This document shows, piece by piece, positions 15,835-23,440 of a stretch of DNA of 43,326 nucleotides. The stretch is from Planctomycetota bacterium (GTDB lineage Bacteria > Planctomycetota > PUPC01 > DSUN01), in assembly GCA_016872875.1 (NCBI GenBank), contig VGYW01000009.1, positions 1 to 43,326 on the forward strand, read 5' to 3'. The notes beneath the pieces were generated by a model. It was not told the origin of the DNA. It saw only the letters and a list, made by a program, of their open reading frames with translations, and did no database searches. Position 1 is the stretch's first letter, and the number at the start of each line of letters is the position of its first letter. The translations under genes and the position numbers were made by a program.

Positions 15835-16749
15835 ATGGACAGCCAGACAGACGGCGATGCGCGGAAGTACCTGGACCCGAAGATACTCGCGCGGCTGGAG
15901 CGGCTGGACCTGAAGGCCCGGCTGATCGTCGAGGGCTTCATCTCGGGCCTCCACAAGAGCCCCTTCCACGGCTTCAGCGTGGAGTTCGCTCAGCACCGCG
16001 AGTACGCCCCCGGCGACGACCTCCGCCGCCTCGACTGGAAGCTCTACGCCCGCTCCGACCGCCACTACATCAAGGAATACGAGGAGGAGACCAACCTCGT
16101 CGCCTACGTGCTCCTCGACATCAGCGAATCCATGCGCTACAAGTCGGCCGAGCTATCCAAGCTCGAATACGGCTGCTACCTCGCCGCATCCCTCGTCTAC
16201 CTGATGCTTGACCAGCGCGATTCGGTGGGGCTGGCGCTCTTCGACGACGCAGTTCGCCGCTTCGTGTGCGACTCCAGCAACCCCGGGCACCGCGAGGAGC
16301 TCATCGCCGCACTCGAGAACCTCAAGCCCACCGGCAAGACCGAGCTTGGGGCGGTCCTCCAATACATGGTCGGCCAGGTCCGAAGGCGCGGCATGCTCAT
16401 CGTCGTCTCCGACCTCCTCACCAACCCCGACCGCCTCCTGACCGGCCTCAAGCACCTGCGCCACCGCAGGCACGAGGTCATCGTCTTCCACCTCCTCGAC
16501 GAGGACGAGCTGACCTTCCCCTTCCAGCAGCTCACGCTCTTCAAGGGGATGGAGGGCTACCCGCAGCTCTTCGCCGAGCCACGCTCCCTGCGCGAGCAGT
16601 ATCTCAACGAGCTCAACGCCTTCGTCTCGCGCGTCCGCGACGAGTGCGTGGCCAACCGCATAGACTACCAGCAGCTCAGCACCTCGGCCCCGCTCGACGT
16701 CGCGCTCTCGAGCTACCTCGCCACACGGATGGCCTCGACCAGGAGGTAG
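15835..16749 (+). CDS. DUF58 domain protein
   Basis: Cytoplasmic or peripheral protein of 304 residues with a degenerate VWA-like fold. The DUF58 hallmark is HGFSVEFAQHREYAPGDDLRRLDWKLYARSD (quoted in parts: EYAPGDDLRRLDWK near 58). LLDISESM near 100 is the VWA-type metal-site position. In many bacteria DUF58 genes follow a MoxR AAA+ ATPase and precede BatA/BatB VWA proteins. Here the BatA-like gene follows directly but no MoxR gene is in the window. The ATG at 15835 was chosen because upstream codons to 15766 are repeat-flank sequence. Confidence 0.9.
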   Translation: MDSQTDGDARKYLDPKILARLERLDLKARLIVEGFISGLHKSPFHGFSVEFAQHREYAPGDDLRRLDWKLYARSDRHYIKEYEEETNLVAYVLLDISESMRYKSAELSKLEYGCYLAASLVYLMLDQRDSVGLALFDDAVRRFVCDSSNPGHREELIAALENLKPTGKTELGAVLQYMVGQVRRRGMLIVVSDLLTNPDRLLTGLKHLRHRRHEVIVFHLLDEDELTFPFQQLTLFKGMEGYPQLFAEPRSLREQYLNELNAFVSRVRDECVANRIDYQQLSTSAPLDVALSSYLATRMASTRR

Positions 16750-16751
16750 GG

Positions 16752-16852
16752 AATTGCGGATTTCGGATTTCGGATTTCGGATTTCGGATAGCGCCGCGGC
16801 GTGTGCTTGTTCGACTCTTGAATCCGCAATCCGAAATCCGAAATCCGAAATC
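16752..16852. repeat. Mirror tandem-repeat cassette, AAATCCG family
   Basis: Left arm of GGATTTC units (16752-16789), a spacer of about 30 bases, right arm of AATCCGC/AATCCGAAATCC units (16820-16852). It fills the gap between the DUF58 and BatA-like genes and ends 15 bp before the start codon. Confidence 0.9.
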
Positions 16853-16866
16853 GCAAAGAGCCAGAC

Positions 16867-19227
16867 ATGCCGGCCTTCGTAAACCCCATTGCCCTCTGGG
16901 GCCTCCTCCTGGCCTCGGCCCCCATCATCATCCACCTCCTCAACAGGCGGCGGTTCAAAGTGGTGGAGTGGGCCGCGATGGAGTTCCTCCTCGCCTCGGC
17001 CCGCAAGAACAACCGCCGCGTCCGCATCGAGCAGCTCATCCTCCTCGCGCTCCGCGTCATCGTGATTCTCATCCTGGTCCTCGCCATCGCGCGGCCGGTC
17101 GTGCGGCGCAGGGCGCTGGCCTCCCTCGCCGAGCGCCGCCGCTTCGCGCTCCTGGTCTTCGACTCCTCCATGAGCATGGGCTACCGCGACGGCGCGACGA
17201 CCTCCTACGACCGCGCCCTGGCCTTCGCCGAGGAGCTCATGGCCTCCCTCCGCGAGGGCGACACCTGGGCGCTCGTCAACGCCGTCGAGCACGGCAAGGC
17301 CATCGTCCAGGAGCCCAGCTTCGACCTCGACGCCGCCCGCGCCGCCGTCGCGCGCGACCGCCTGCCCCTCTCCGACGCCGGCGGCTCCCTCCCACGCGCG
17401 CTCGAAGCCGCCGAGGAAGCCCTCAAGCGCTCGCAGGAGGGCGCACGCGACCTCTACATCGTAACCGACCTCCAGCGCGCGAGCTGGCTCGCCGCCGCCG
17501 GCACCCTCGCCCAAGAGGACGTCGAACGCACCAAGCGAATCAGCCAGACTGCGAGGATCATTCTCGTTGATGTCGGGCCAGAGAACCCCTCGAACCTTGC
17601 GGTTGCATCGCTCGAGACCGACGGCACCCTCGTCGTCGCAGGCGGCGAAACGGTCATCCGCGCCCAGCTCTCGAACTTCGGGCCAGACACGGCCAGCGGC
17701 CCCGCCGCGCACCTCCTCGTTGACGGCTTCCGCCAGCAGAAGTCCGCCGCAAAGGCCATCGCACCAGGCGGCTCCACCCAACTGGAGTTCCGACACGTCT
17801 TTCGTGCCCCAGGCATCCACACCGTGAGCGTGGAGCTCGACGCCGACAACCTGCCGAAGGACGACCACCGCTCCCTCGCACTCGACGCACGCGAGAGCGT
17901 CCGCGTCCTCCTCGTTGACGGCGAGCCGGGCACCGAGGCGTTCAGCGGCGAGACCGACTACCTCCGCCGCTGCCTCCGCCCCGGCGACGCCGCTTCCGCC
18001 GCAGGCGCACTCTCACTCTTCCAGCCCGAAGTCGTCACCGTCGAGGGCCTCAGCGGGGCCGACCTGCCGCGCTACGACGCGGTGGTCCTCGCAAACGTCG
18101 AGCGCCTGACCGACGCCGCGGCCGCCACCGTCGAGAGCTACGTCCGCCGCGGCGGAGCACTCCTCGTCTTCCCTGGCGAGCGGCTCGACCGCGCGTTCTA
18201 CAACCGCACCCTCCACCGCGACGGCCAGGGCCTCCTCCCCTGCTCCCTCGGCAACGCCGTAGGCGACGCCAACGACCGCAAGCAAGCCGTCCACATCTCC
18301 AACCAGCTCGGCGACCACCCATTCGTCCGCCTCTTCCGCGAGCAGAAAATGATCCGCCTCTCCTCCCCATTCTTCTTCCGCTACTGCCGACTCGAGGGCG
18401 TCGAGCGAGAACCCGGTGGCACAGGCCTCCGGCCTGTCTCTCCTGATGGTGGCACAGGCCTCCGGCCTGTGTCCCCCACAGGCGGGACGCCTGTGCCACC
18501 TGGGGCCGGCGCGCGCGTCGTCTGCCGCTTCGACGGCGGCGCACCCGCAATCGTCGAGGGTCCCGCCGGCAAAGGCCGCGTCGTCGTCTTCGCCTCCACC
18601 GCCGACGACGCCTGGAACGACATGCCCGCCTGGCCCGCTTACCTCACCCTCATGCAGGAAATCCTCACCCAGGTCGCCCGCGACCCCGGCTCCAGCCGCA
18701 ACCTCACCGTCGGCGAGCCCATCGTCTGCTACGTCTCGCCTCAGCAGTTCGGCAAGCCCGTCATGCTCCTCCGCCCCGGCGAGAGCAAGCCCGTCCCCCT
18801 CCAGGCCACCTCCTCCAGCGGCCTCCTCGCCGTCGTCTACCCCCACACCGACAAGGCCGGCATCTACGAACTCACCCTCCCCGACCCGACTGGTGGCACA
18901 GGCCTCCGGCCTGTGTCCCCTGATGGTGGCACAGGCCTCCGGCCTGTGTCCCCGGAGGCAGTGGCACAGCCGCCCTCGGCTCTGTCTTCCCGCCAGGACT
19001 TCTTCGCCGTCAACGTCCCCTCCCGCGAGAGCGATGTCCGCCGCATCACCGAGCCCGACCTCCGCAAGCTCCTCCCCGGCACCGACTTCGACTACCAGCG
19101 TGGCGGCATCCGCCGCGCCACCCCCGCCGAAGCCGGCGAGAGCGGCGAGCTCTGGCGCTCCCTCGCCTACGTCCTCCTCGGCCTCCTCCTCCTCGAATCC
19201 CTCCTTGCCCAGCGCTTCGGTCGCTGA
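16867..19227 (+). CDS. BatA-like membrane protein with VWA domain
   Basis: Large membrane protein of 786 residues. The N-terminal BatA domain (FVNPIALWGLLLASAPIIIHLLNRRR, about 4-30, then a second helix about 55-78) is followed by a VWA domain with an intact MIDAS start (DSSMSMG near 99). A CARDB-like extracellular segment and a glutamine-amidotransferase-like segment follow, with a C-terminal helix about 762-780. Residues about 517-546 and 676-707 are low-complexity GGTGLRPVSPDGG repeats encoded by two in-frame palindromic elements. The gene follows DUF58, as in MoxR-DUF58-Bat operons. Its exact role, perhaps envelope stress or assembly, is not known. Confidence 0.88.
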   Translation: MPAFVNPIALWGLLLASAPIIIHLLNRRRFKVVEWAAMEFLLASARKNNRRVRIEQLILLALRVIVILILVLAIARPVVRRRALASLAERRRFALLVFDSSMSMGYRDGATTSYDRALAFAEELMASLREGDTWALVNAVEHGKAIVQEPSFDLDAARAAVARDRLPLSDAGGSLPRALEAAEEALKRSQEGARDLYIVTDLQRASWLAAAGTLAQEDVERTKRISQTARIILVDVGPENPSNLAVASLETDGTLVVAGGETVIRAQLSNFGPDTASGPAAHLLVDGFRQQKSAAKAIAPGGSTQLEFRHVFRAPGIHTVSVELDADNLPKDDHRSLALDARESVRVLLVDGEPGTEAFSGETDYLRRCLRPGDAASAAGALSLFQPEVVTVEGLSGADLPRYDAVVLANVERLTDAAAATVESYVRRGGALLVFPGERLDRAFYNRTLHRDGQGLLPCSLGNAVGDANDRKQAVHISNQLGDHPFVRLFREQKMIRLSSPFFFRYCRLEGVEREPGGTGLRPVSPDGGTGLRPVSPTGGTPVPPGAGARVVCRFDGGAPAIVEGPAGKGRVVVFASTADDAWNDMPAWPAYLTLMQEILTQVARDPGSSRNLTVGEPIVCYVSPQQFGKPVMLLRPGESKPVPLQATSSSGLLAVVYPHTDKAGIYELTLPDPTGGTGLRPVSPDGGTGLRPVSPEAVAQPPSALSSRQDFFAVNVPSRESDVRRITEPDLRKLLPGTDFDYQRGGIRRATPAEAGESGELWRSLAYVLLGLLLLESLLAQRFGR
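18415..18501 (+). repeat. In-frame palindromic element, family C, copy 1
   Basis: Two units of GTGGCACAGGCCTCCGGCCTGT are followed by an inverted end (CACAGGCGGGACGCCTGTGCC). The element is palindromic and encodes GGTGLRPVSPDGGTGLRPV and then TGGTPVPP, without breaking the BatA-like frame. Confidence 0.88.
18892..18988 (+). repeat. In-frame palindromic element, family C, copy 2
   Basis: Two more units of the CACAGGCCTCCGGCCTGTG element, then a diverged third unit (GTGGCACAGCCGCCCTCGGCT). It lies about 390 bp after copy 1 in the same gene and the same reading frame, encoding GGTGLRPVSPDGGTGLRPV again. Confidence 0.88.
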
Positions 19228-19231
19228 GCGC

Positions 19232-20632
19232 CTACCGCGCGGCCGGCAGCGAGGTAGCGACGACCACCGCATTGCCCGGGCACGTGAGGGCCAGCCCCTG
19301 AGCCAGCTCCGCGCGCTCCTGCCTCCCAGCGGTCGGGAAGCCATCCTCGTCGGCCGGGGCCGAGGCCCGACTGAAGAGATAGTGGCTGAAGGGGAGGGTG
19401 CCGCCGCCGGGGACTGTGAGCTTGACGGAAGCCTCGACGTCGCTGCGGTTTACGAAGCAGAAGGTCCAGTCGAAGGGGTACTGGACTTTTCGGTTGGAGA
19501 AGCGTGCGGCGAGGATGCGGAGGCGGGGGTTGGGCTGGGGGAGGCGGTAGATGGTGGAGCCGGGGGGGACGGTTCGGGAGAGGAGCGCCCAGGTGTAGAA
19601 CCAGGGCTTGAGGGCCATGCGGTCGGCCTTGGTCTTCCACATGCCCCAGTTGAAGCCCTTGTGGGAGGAGTCGTCGAGCATCCAGGCGCTGACGGCGGCG
19701 GCGCCGGAGCGGGCGGCCTGGACGGCGTAGTCCGCCATAAATACGGCGTAGTCAAAGGTTTGGATGTTGGTGTTGGTGTGGGAGCCGACCATACCCTCGC
19801 GCATTCCGGCCTCGCCGACCATGAAGAACTTCTCGTTCGCGTCGAGGTCGCGGGTGAGGGCGTAGTCCCATTGCTTGCGGAAGTAGGCTTCGAGTTCGCC
19901 CTTGAGGACTTCGGCGACGGGGGCGTAGCGGTGTATCTCCCACGCGGCAAAGCACTTGGAGAGTTGGTCAACGCCCCGTTGGTGCCAGGCGTCGTCGTGA
20001 GCCGCGTCGGTGCCCACGAATGTGACCTTCAGCTTGCGGTCAGCCAGCACCTTGGCGACGTTCTCCACCCCCTTCTTCCATCTGTCCCAGCCGCCGCCCT
20101 CGTAGTTCGGCTCGTTCACCAGGATGAAGTGTTTGATGCAAGTGTAGCCCCGCTGGTTAGTTAGGTAGGCCAGATAGGTGCCGATGGCGTCGGCGTACTT
20201 CGGGTCGTCGTTGCCGCTGAAGCCTGGCACCTTGCACCAGGTGGCGACGCCCCAATCGGTGAGGAAGACGCGGATGCCCTCTTTCTGGCAAACGTCCAGG
20301 TGGCGGCAGAGGCTCTTCATATTGGGCGTCTCCCAATCGAACTTCTCATCGCCCTTCGTGCACCACCTCGCCTGGATCATCATTCGGACGAGCGGGAGCT
20401 TCATCCAGCGGATGCGCTTGACCACCACCGCCCAATCGTCCTCGGTCACGCCGAGCTGTAAGTTCGGCTCCACCCAAAAGTTAGGGTCCCACTCCGCCCC
20501 GAAGCCGAGGAAGCGCTCCACGGCCACCGCCTTGGGGTCCGGCGTCAGCACGGAGGGCGTCTCGGCGCCCTCTGCTGCCAGCAGGCCGCTGGAACACGCG
20601 AACACGGAGCTGACCAGGTCGCGCAGTCTCAA
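19232..20632 (-). CDS. Clan-A glycoside hydrolase, secreted
   Basis: Predicted (beta/alpha)8 retaining glycosidase of 466 residues, similar in layout to GH30/GH5/GH39 enzymes. It starts with a short signal-like segment containing VFAC, perhaps a lipobox. The likely acid/base is Glu174 in LVNEPNYEGG and the nucleophile Glu274 in MVGEAGM, with a C-terminal beta domain (about 360-466) as in GH30. The TTG start at 20632 has GGAGG six bases upstream. The longer frame to 20782 encodes a tandem repeat and was rejected. The substrate is unknown. It is the last gene of the minus-strand sugar cluster, and its stop lies a few bases from the convergent BatA-like gene. Confidence 0.8.
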   Translation of the reverse strand: MRLRDLVSSVFACSSGLLAAEGAETPSVLTPDPKAVAVERFLGFGAEWDPNFWVEPNLQLGVTEDDWAVVVKRIRWMKLPLVRMMIQARWCTKGDEKFDWETPNMKSLCRHLDVCQKEGIRVFLTDWGVATWCKVPGFSGNDDPKYADAIGTYLAYLTNQRGYTCIKHFILVNEPNYEGGGWDRWKKGVENVAKVLADRKLKVTFVGTDAAHDDAWHQRGVDQLSKCFAAWEIHRYAPVAEVLKGELEAYFRKQWDYALTRDLDANEKFFMVGEAGMREGMVGSHTNTNIQTFDYAVFMADYAVQAARSGAAAVSAWMLDDSSHKGFNWGMWKTKADRMALKPWFYTWALLSRTVPPGSTIYRLPQPNPRLRILAARFSNRKVQYPFDWTFCFVNRSDVEASVKLTVPGGGTLPFSHYLFSRASAPADEDGFPTAGRQERAELAQGLALTCPGNAVVVATSLPAAR

Positions 20633-20654
20633 GTGGGGCCTCCGAAAGCGCAGC

Positions 20655-20757
20655 CAGCGGGACGGGTGGGACTTGTGGGACGGGTGGGACCGGCGGGACT
20701 GGTGCCACCGATTCGTCCCACAGGTCCCACGCGTCCCACCGGTCCCACAGGTCTCAC
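20655..20757. repeat. Mirror tandem-repeat cassette, GGGAC family
   Basis: Left arm of GGGACGGGTGGGACTTGTG-type units (20655-20703), a spacer of about nine bases, right arm of GTCCCACAGGTCCCACGCG-type units (20713-20757). It lies between the cupin gene and the glycoside hydrolase. Confidence 0.87.
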
Positions 20758-20785
20758 GGAGCCTGCCCGCAAGGCGCGGCACTGG

Positions 20786-21481
20786 CTACAGCTTGATCTG
20801 CGGGTGGCTGAAGCGGAGGGCCGCCATGTCGTGATAGGTGGCGACCTCGGTGACGATGGCGCCCTCGGGGCCGGCCTTCTGCCAGTGGCGGCTCTCGGCG
20901 ACCTCGAGCTTCACGAGCTCGCCAGGGCCTTTGAGGACCATGTGCCTGGCCTTGGCGCAGTCCTTGTGGCTCGGCGGGATGATGTCCTCGACGCCGGGGG
21001 TCGGGTCGCCCTCGCTGCCGAAGTAGTCGGTGCCGTGGCGGACGAGCCAGGCCTCCATTTTGGCCGCCACCTTGTCGGTCTTGACGTGGTAGTGTTCGGG
21101 GATCATCTGGCCGGGGAGGAGCCAGATGTCATGGAGAAGGTAGTCGTCGCGCTGGTCGTTGATGTAGAAGATGCCGGCCATGCCGACCTCGGTGAACTTG
21201 CCGAGGCCGAAGTCGAGGACCCAGAAGGCGTCGGTCTTGAGGACGGGCATGATGGGGAACGAGTGACAATTCATCAGGTAGTAGTATGCCTCCTTGGCCT
21301 TCGCGGCGTCGAACTTGCCGTCGGCGCCGTAGAAGTCCTCGTTCTTGAACTCCTTCGCCACGCGCTTTGGCGGCGGAGCGAGGACCGGGCTTTTGTCCTC
21401 CCCGCACCCGCTGCCGATGATGGGCACGGCGGCGCCCACGAGGACGCCCCCGAGCAGCCTTCGCCTGGTGATCTCAGTCAT
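20786..21481 (-). CDS. Exported cupin resembling D-lyxose isomerase
   Basis: Protein of 231 residues. It opens with a Tat-type signal (TRRRLLGGVLVGAAVPIIGSGC) that ends in a lipobox Cys26, so an exported lipoprotein is likely. The cupin part has the metal-ligand pattern His130-x-His132-x10-Glu143 in EHYHVKTDKVAAKMEAW, with His199 as a candidate fourth ligand. The same H-x-H-x10-E spacing occurs in D-lyxose/D-mannose isomerases. An isomerase outside the cytoplasm would be unusual, so a binding or other role is possible. The ATG at 21481 has AAGGAG upstream. It lies downstream of the lsrF-like gene in the sugar cluster. Confidence 0.7.
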   Translation of the reverse strand: MTEITRRRLLGGVLVGAAVPIIGSGCGEDKSPVLAPPPKRVAKEFKNEDFYGADGKFDAAKAKEAYYYLMNCHSFPIMPVLKTDAFWVLDFGLGKFTEVGMAGIFYINDQRDDYLLHDIWLLPGQMIPEHYHVKTDKVAAKMEAWLVRHGTDYFGSEGDPTPGVEDIIPPSHKDCAKARHMVLKGPGELVKLEVAESRHWQKAGPEGAIVTEVATYHDMAALRFSHPQIKL

Positions 21482-21513
21482 TGTGTGGCTCCTTTCGCCA
21501 TTTGGCTGTGAGA

Positions 21514-21640
21514 CACCACCTCTCCCCCGGGGAGAGGTCGCCCGCCAAGGGCGGGCGGGTGAGGGTGCCTTGTTCGGCGCTTGTGGGGGCAAACGCACCC
21601 TCACCCCAGCCCTCTCCCCAAGGGAGAGGGGGGAAGAGGC
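21514..21640. repeat. Palindromic repeat region, CCTCTCCC family (family D)
   Basis: CCTCTCCCCCGGGGAGAGG and CCCGCC/GGCGGG hairpins are followed by GGGTGAGGGTGC (21557-21568), which pairs with GCACCCTCACCC (21595-21606). A CCTCTCCCCAAGGGAGAGG hairpin closes the region. The CTCTCCC...GGGAGAG core also forms the inner layer of the nested palindrome at 11763-12032. Confidence 0.8.
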
Positions 21641-21652
21641 ACCTTATTGGGT

Positions 21653-22543
21653 CTACTTCGTGGCTCCTTTCAGGTCGTTGTACATCTGGAACGCCTTGTC
21701 GGGCTTGAGGTTGTCGTGGACGACGGCTCGGATGGCGGCGGCCATGGCGGGCGGGCTGTCGGCGAGGAAGATGTTGCGGCCCATGTCCACGCCCACGGCG
21801 CCCTGGTCAATGGCCTTGTAGGCCATAGCGAGGGCCTCGGCCTCGGGGAGCTTCTTGCCGCCCGCGATGACCACGGGGATGGGCGTGCCAGCGACCACCT
21901 CGTCGAAGCCTGGCTCGCAGTAGTAGGTCTTGTTGAAGTGCGCGCCCAGCTCGGCGATGACGCGCCCCGCGAGGCCGAGGTAGCGTGCGTCGCGCACAAG
22001 CTCCCGGCCGACCGCCGTCACGCCGAGGGTCGGCACACCGTAGCGGTTGCCCTCGTTGACCAGGTGGCAGAGGTTGGCCAGGCTCTCCTTCTCGAACGGC
22101 CCGCCGACGTAGCACTGGCAGGTCACGGCGGCGGCGTTGAAGCGGAGCGCGTCCTCGAGCGTCACGCCGATCACCTCGTTGGAGAGCTCCTTGAGGATTG
22201 TGGCGCCGGCGGAGGAGCGTAGGACGACAGGCTTGTTGACCTCGGGCGGGATGCAGGTCTTGAGCGCGCCCCGCGTGCACATCAGGCAGTCCACGTGCGG
22301 GATGAGCGGCGGGATGGCGAGGTCCATCCGCTCGATGCCGGAGGTCGGCCCCATGATATAGCCGTGGTCGAAGGCCAGCATCACCGTCTTGCCGTCCTTG
22401 GGGTCGAAGACGCGTGCGAGGCGGTTCTTCATCCCCCAGTCGAGGTGTGCCGAGCCTCTGAGGAAGAACCCTGGCGTCTGCATCGGCACGTTCGTGAAGA
22501 AATCCTTCGCCTTGTCGTCCGATTTCACCTGTGCGTCGGGCAT
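21653..22543 (-). CDS. LsrF-family class I aldolase/thiolase
   Basis: Strongly resembles E. coli LsrF, the thiolase that splits 3-hydroxy-2,4-pentanedione 5-phosphate with CoA. It has 296 residues against 291 in LsrF. Shared stretches include LDWGMKNRLARVFDP, KTVMLAFDHGY, GPTSGIER, CTRGAL, VNKPVVLR and VVIAGGKKLPEAEAL. Lys205 in FNKTYY is at the Schiff-base position. No other lsr gene is seen nearby, so AI-2 breakdown is not implied; the DeoC/LacD/FbaB superfamily also acts on other keto-sugar phosphates. Next to DhaKL and a lyxose-isomerase-like cupin it probably cleaves the phosphorylated product (inference). The ATG at 22543 has a purine-rich AGGAGAAAGGGGG stretch upstream. Confidence 0.88.
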   Translation of the reverse strand: MPDAQVKSDDKAKDFFTNVPMQTPGFFLRGSAHLDWGMKNRLARVFDPKDGKTVMLAFDHGYIMGPTSGIERMDLAIPPLIPHVDCLMCTRGALKTCIPPEVNKPVVLRSSAGATILKELSNEVIGVTLEDALRFNAAAVTCQCYVGGPFEKESLANLCHLVNEGNRYGVPTLGVTAVGRELVRDARYLGLAGRVIAELGAHFNKTYYCEPGFDEVVAGTPIPVVIAGGKKLPEAEALAMAYKAIDQGAVGVDMGRNIFLADSPPAMAAAIRAVVHDNLKPDKAFQMYNDLKGATK

Positions 22544-22573
22544 GAGTTGAGCCCCCTTTCTCCTGGTGGTGAT

Positions 22574-22659
22574 GACCGGACGCGTGACGCGTGACGCGTG
22601 ACAAGAGGAAGAGGCGCCTGGGTCTTCTCTGGTCACGCGTCACGGGTCACGCGTCATGC
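22574..22659. repeat. Mirror tandem-repeat cassette, GCGTGAC family
   Basis: Left arm of GCGTGAC units (22579-22601), a spacer containing AAGAGGAAGAGG and TCTTCTCT, right arm of GTCACGC units (22632-22657). It lies between dhaL and the lsrF-like gene. The dhaL stop (22654-22656 on the plus strand) lies in the outer edge of the right arm. It is a variant of the GTGATRC family at 1911. Confidence 0.88.
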
Positions 22660-23292
22660 GCCTGCTACGGATGCCGAAAACCCCCTAAAGATAAGCGAAA
22701 CCGATGTTGCTCCTGGGTCTTGATGTCCAATGGTGCGGTCGCCGAGGTTCTTGGCGCGGCCGAATCTGGCCGGGAAGTTGCGGGTTGACAGGGCGCCTTG
22801 CTCGGCGGCAGTGGCGGCGGCGGCCAGGGCGGCTGTAACGTCCTGGCCGCCTTCGGCGGCGGAGCGCATGGCGGCTACCGCGGGGATGAGGGCGTCCATC
22901 ATCGTCTTGTCGCCCACCTGGGCCTTGCTGTGGGCATGAAGGGCACGGAGGCCAGCCCCGAAAAGGGCGGCCAGGCCCTTCGCGTCCACAGGCTTCCTGC
23001 CGGCCACGGCTTCGGCCATGCCGAGGAAGAAGGTGCCGAAGAGCGGCCCCGTGGCCCCGCCGTCAACGCCCATCACGGCCCAGCCGATGTCGTTGAGGAG
23101 GCTCTTGAGGTCCTTCTTCTTGCACTCGGCGATGGCCTTCTCGACGAGGCCCATGGCGCGGGCCATGGTGGTGCCGTGGTCGCCGTCGCCGCCCACGGAG
23201 TCGAGCTGGGAGAGCATGGCCTGGTTGGCCCGCACCTGGTCTGCGGCGGAGCGGAGCATGGAGGCGAACTCGCCGTAGCCTACCGACTCCAT
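22654..23292 (-). CDS. dhaL: Dihydroxyacetone kinase family, DhaL (nucleotide-binding) subunit
   Basis: ADP/ATP-binding subunit of a DhaK-DhaL kinase, 212 residues. The three Mg-binding aspartates are seen at 31, 36 and 38 (LDSVGGDGDHG, against LDREIGDADHG in E. coli). GPLFGTFF, GDKTMMDAL and the C-terminal IGHQDPGATS complete the signature. It follows dhaK by 148 bp. A PTS-type DhaM partner is not in the window, so phosphate could come from ATP directly or from a distant PTS component. The stop codon lies in the edge of the following cassette. Confidence 0.9.
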   Translation of the reverse strand: MESVGYGEFASMLRSAADQVRANQAMLSQLDSVGGDGDHGTTMARAMGLVEKAIAECKKKDLKSLLNDIGWAVMGVDGGATGPLFGTFFLGMAEAVAGRKPVDAKGLAALFGAGLRALHAHSKAQVGDKTMMDALIPAVAAMRSAAEGGQDVTAALAAAATAAEQGALSTRNFPARFGRAKNLGDRTIGHQDPGATSVSLIFRGFSASVAGA

Positions 23293-23305
23293 GGCGTTTC
23301 CCTAT

Positions 23306-23396
23306 GCCGCCCTTACAGGGCTATTCCCATTGTTCGACCGTTTCCCAGGGCTTCGCCCTGGGCTATACCATTTCGCCCCTGCGGGGCTCAGAACGG
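23306..23396. repeat. REP-like element, family B
   Basis: It contains CCCTTACAGGG, then CAGGGCTTCGCCCTGGGCT and GCCCCTGCGGGGC, three hairpins matching parts of the nested region at 15139-15822. It fills the gap between dhaK and dhaL. Confidence 0.8.
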
Positions 23397-23440
23397 AGGA
23401 GCAAGCCATCTGCTCCTGCCGAGTGCCGACTGCCGACTGG

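Noticed and set aside
18416..20164. 582-codon plus-strand frame over the BatA end and the glycoside hydrolase
   Set aside because: It runs through two convergent real genes in wrong frames, and its start is repeat sequence (AQASGLSLLMVAQASGL).
21653..22543. Autoinducer-2 (lsr) operon
   Set aside because: Only the LsrF-like gene is present. No lsrACDB transporter, lsrK, lsrR or lsrG is in the window.
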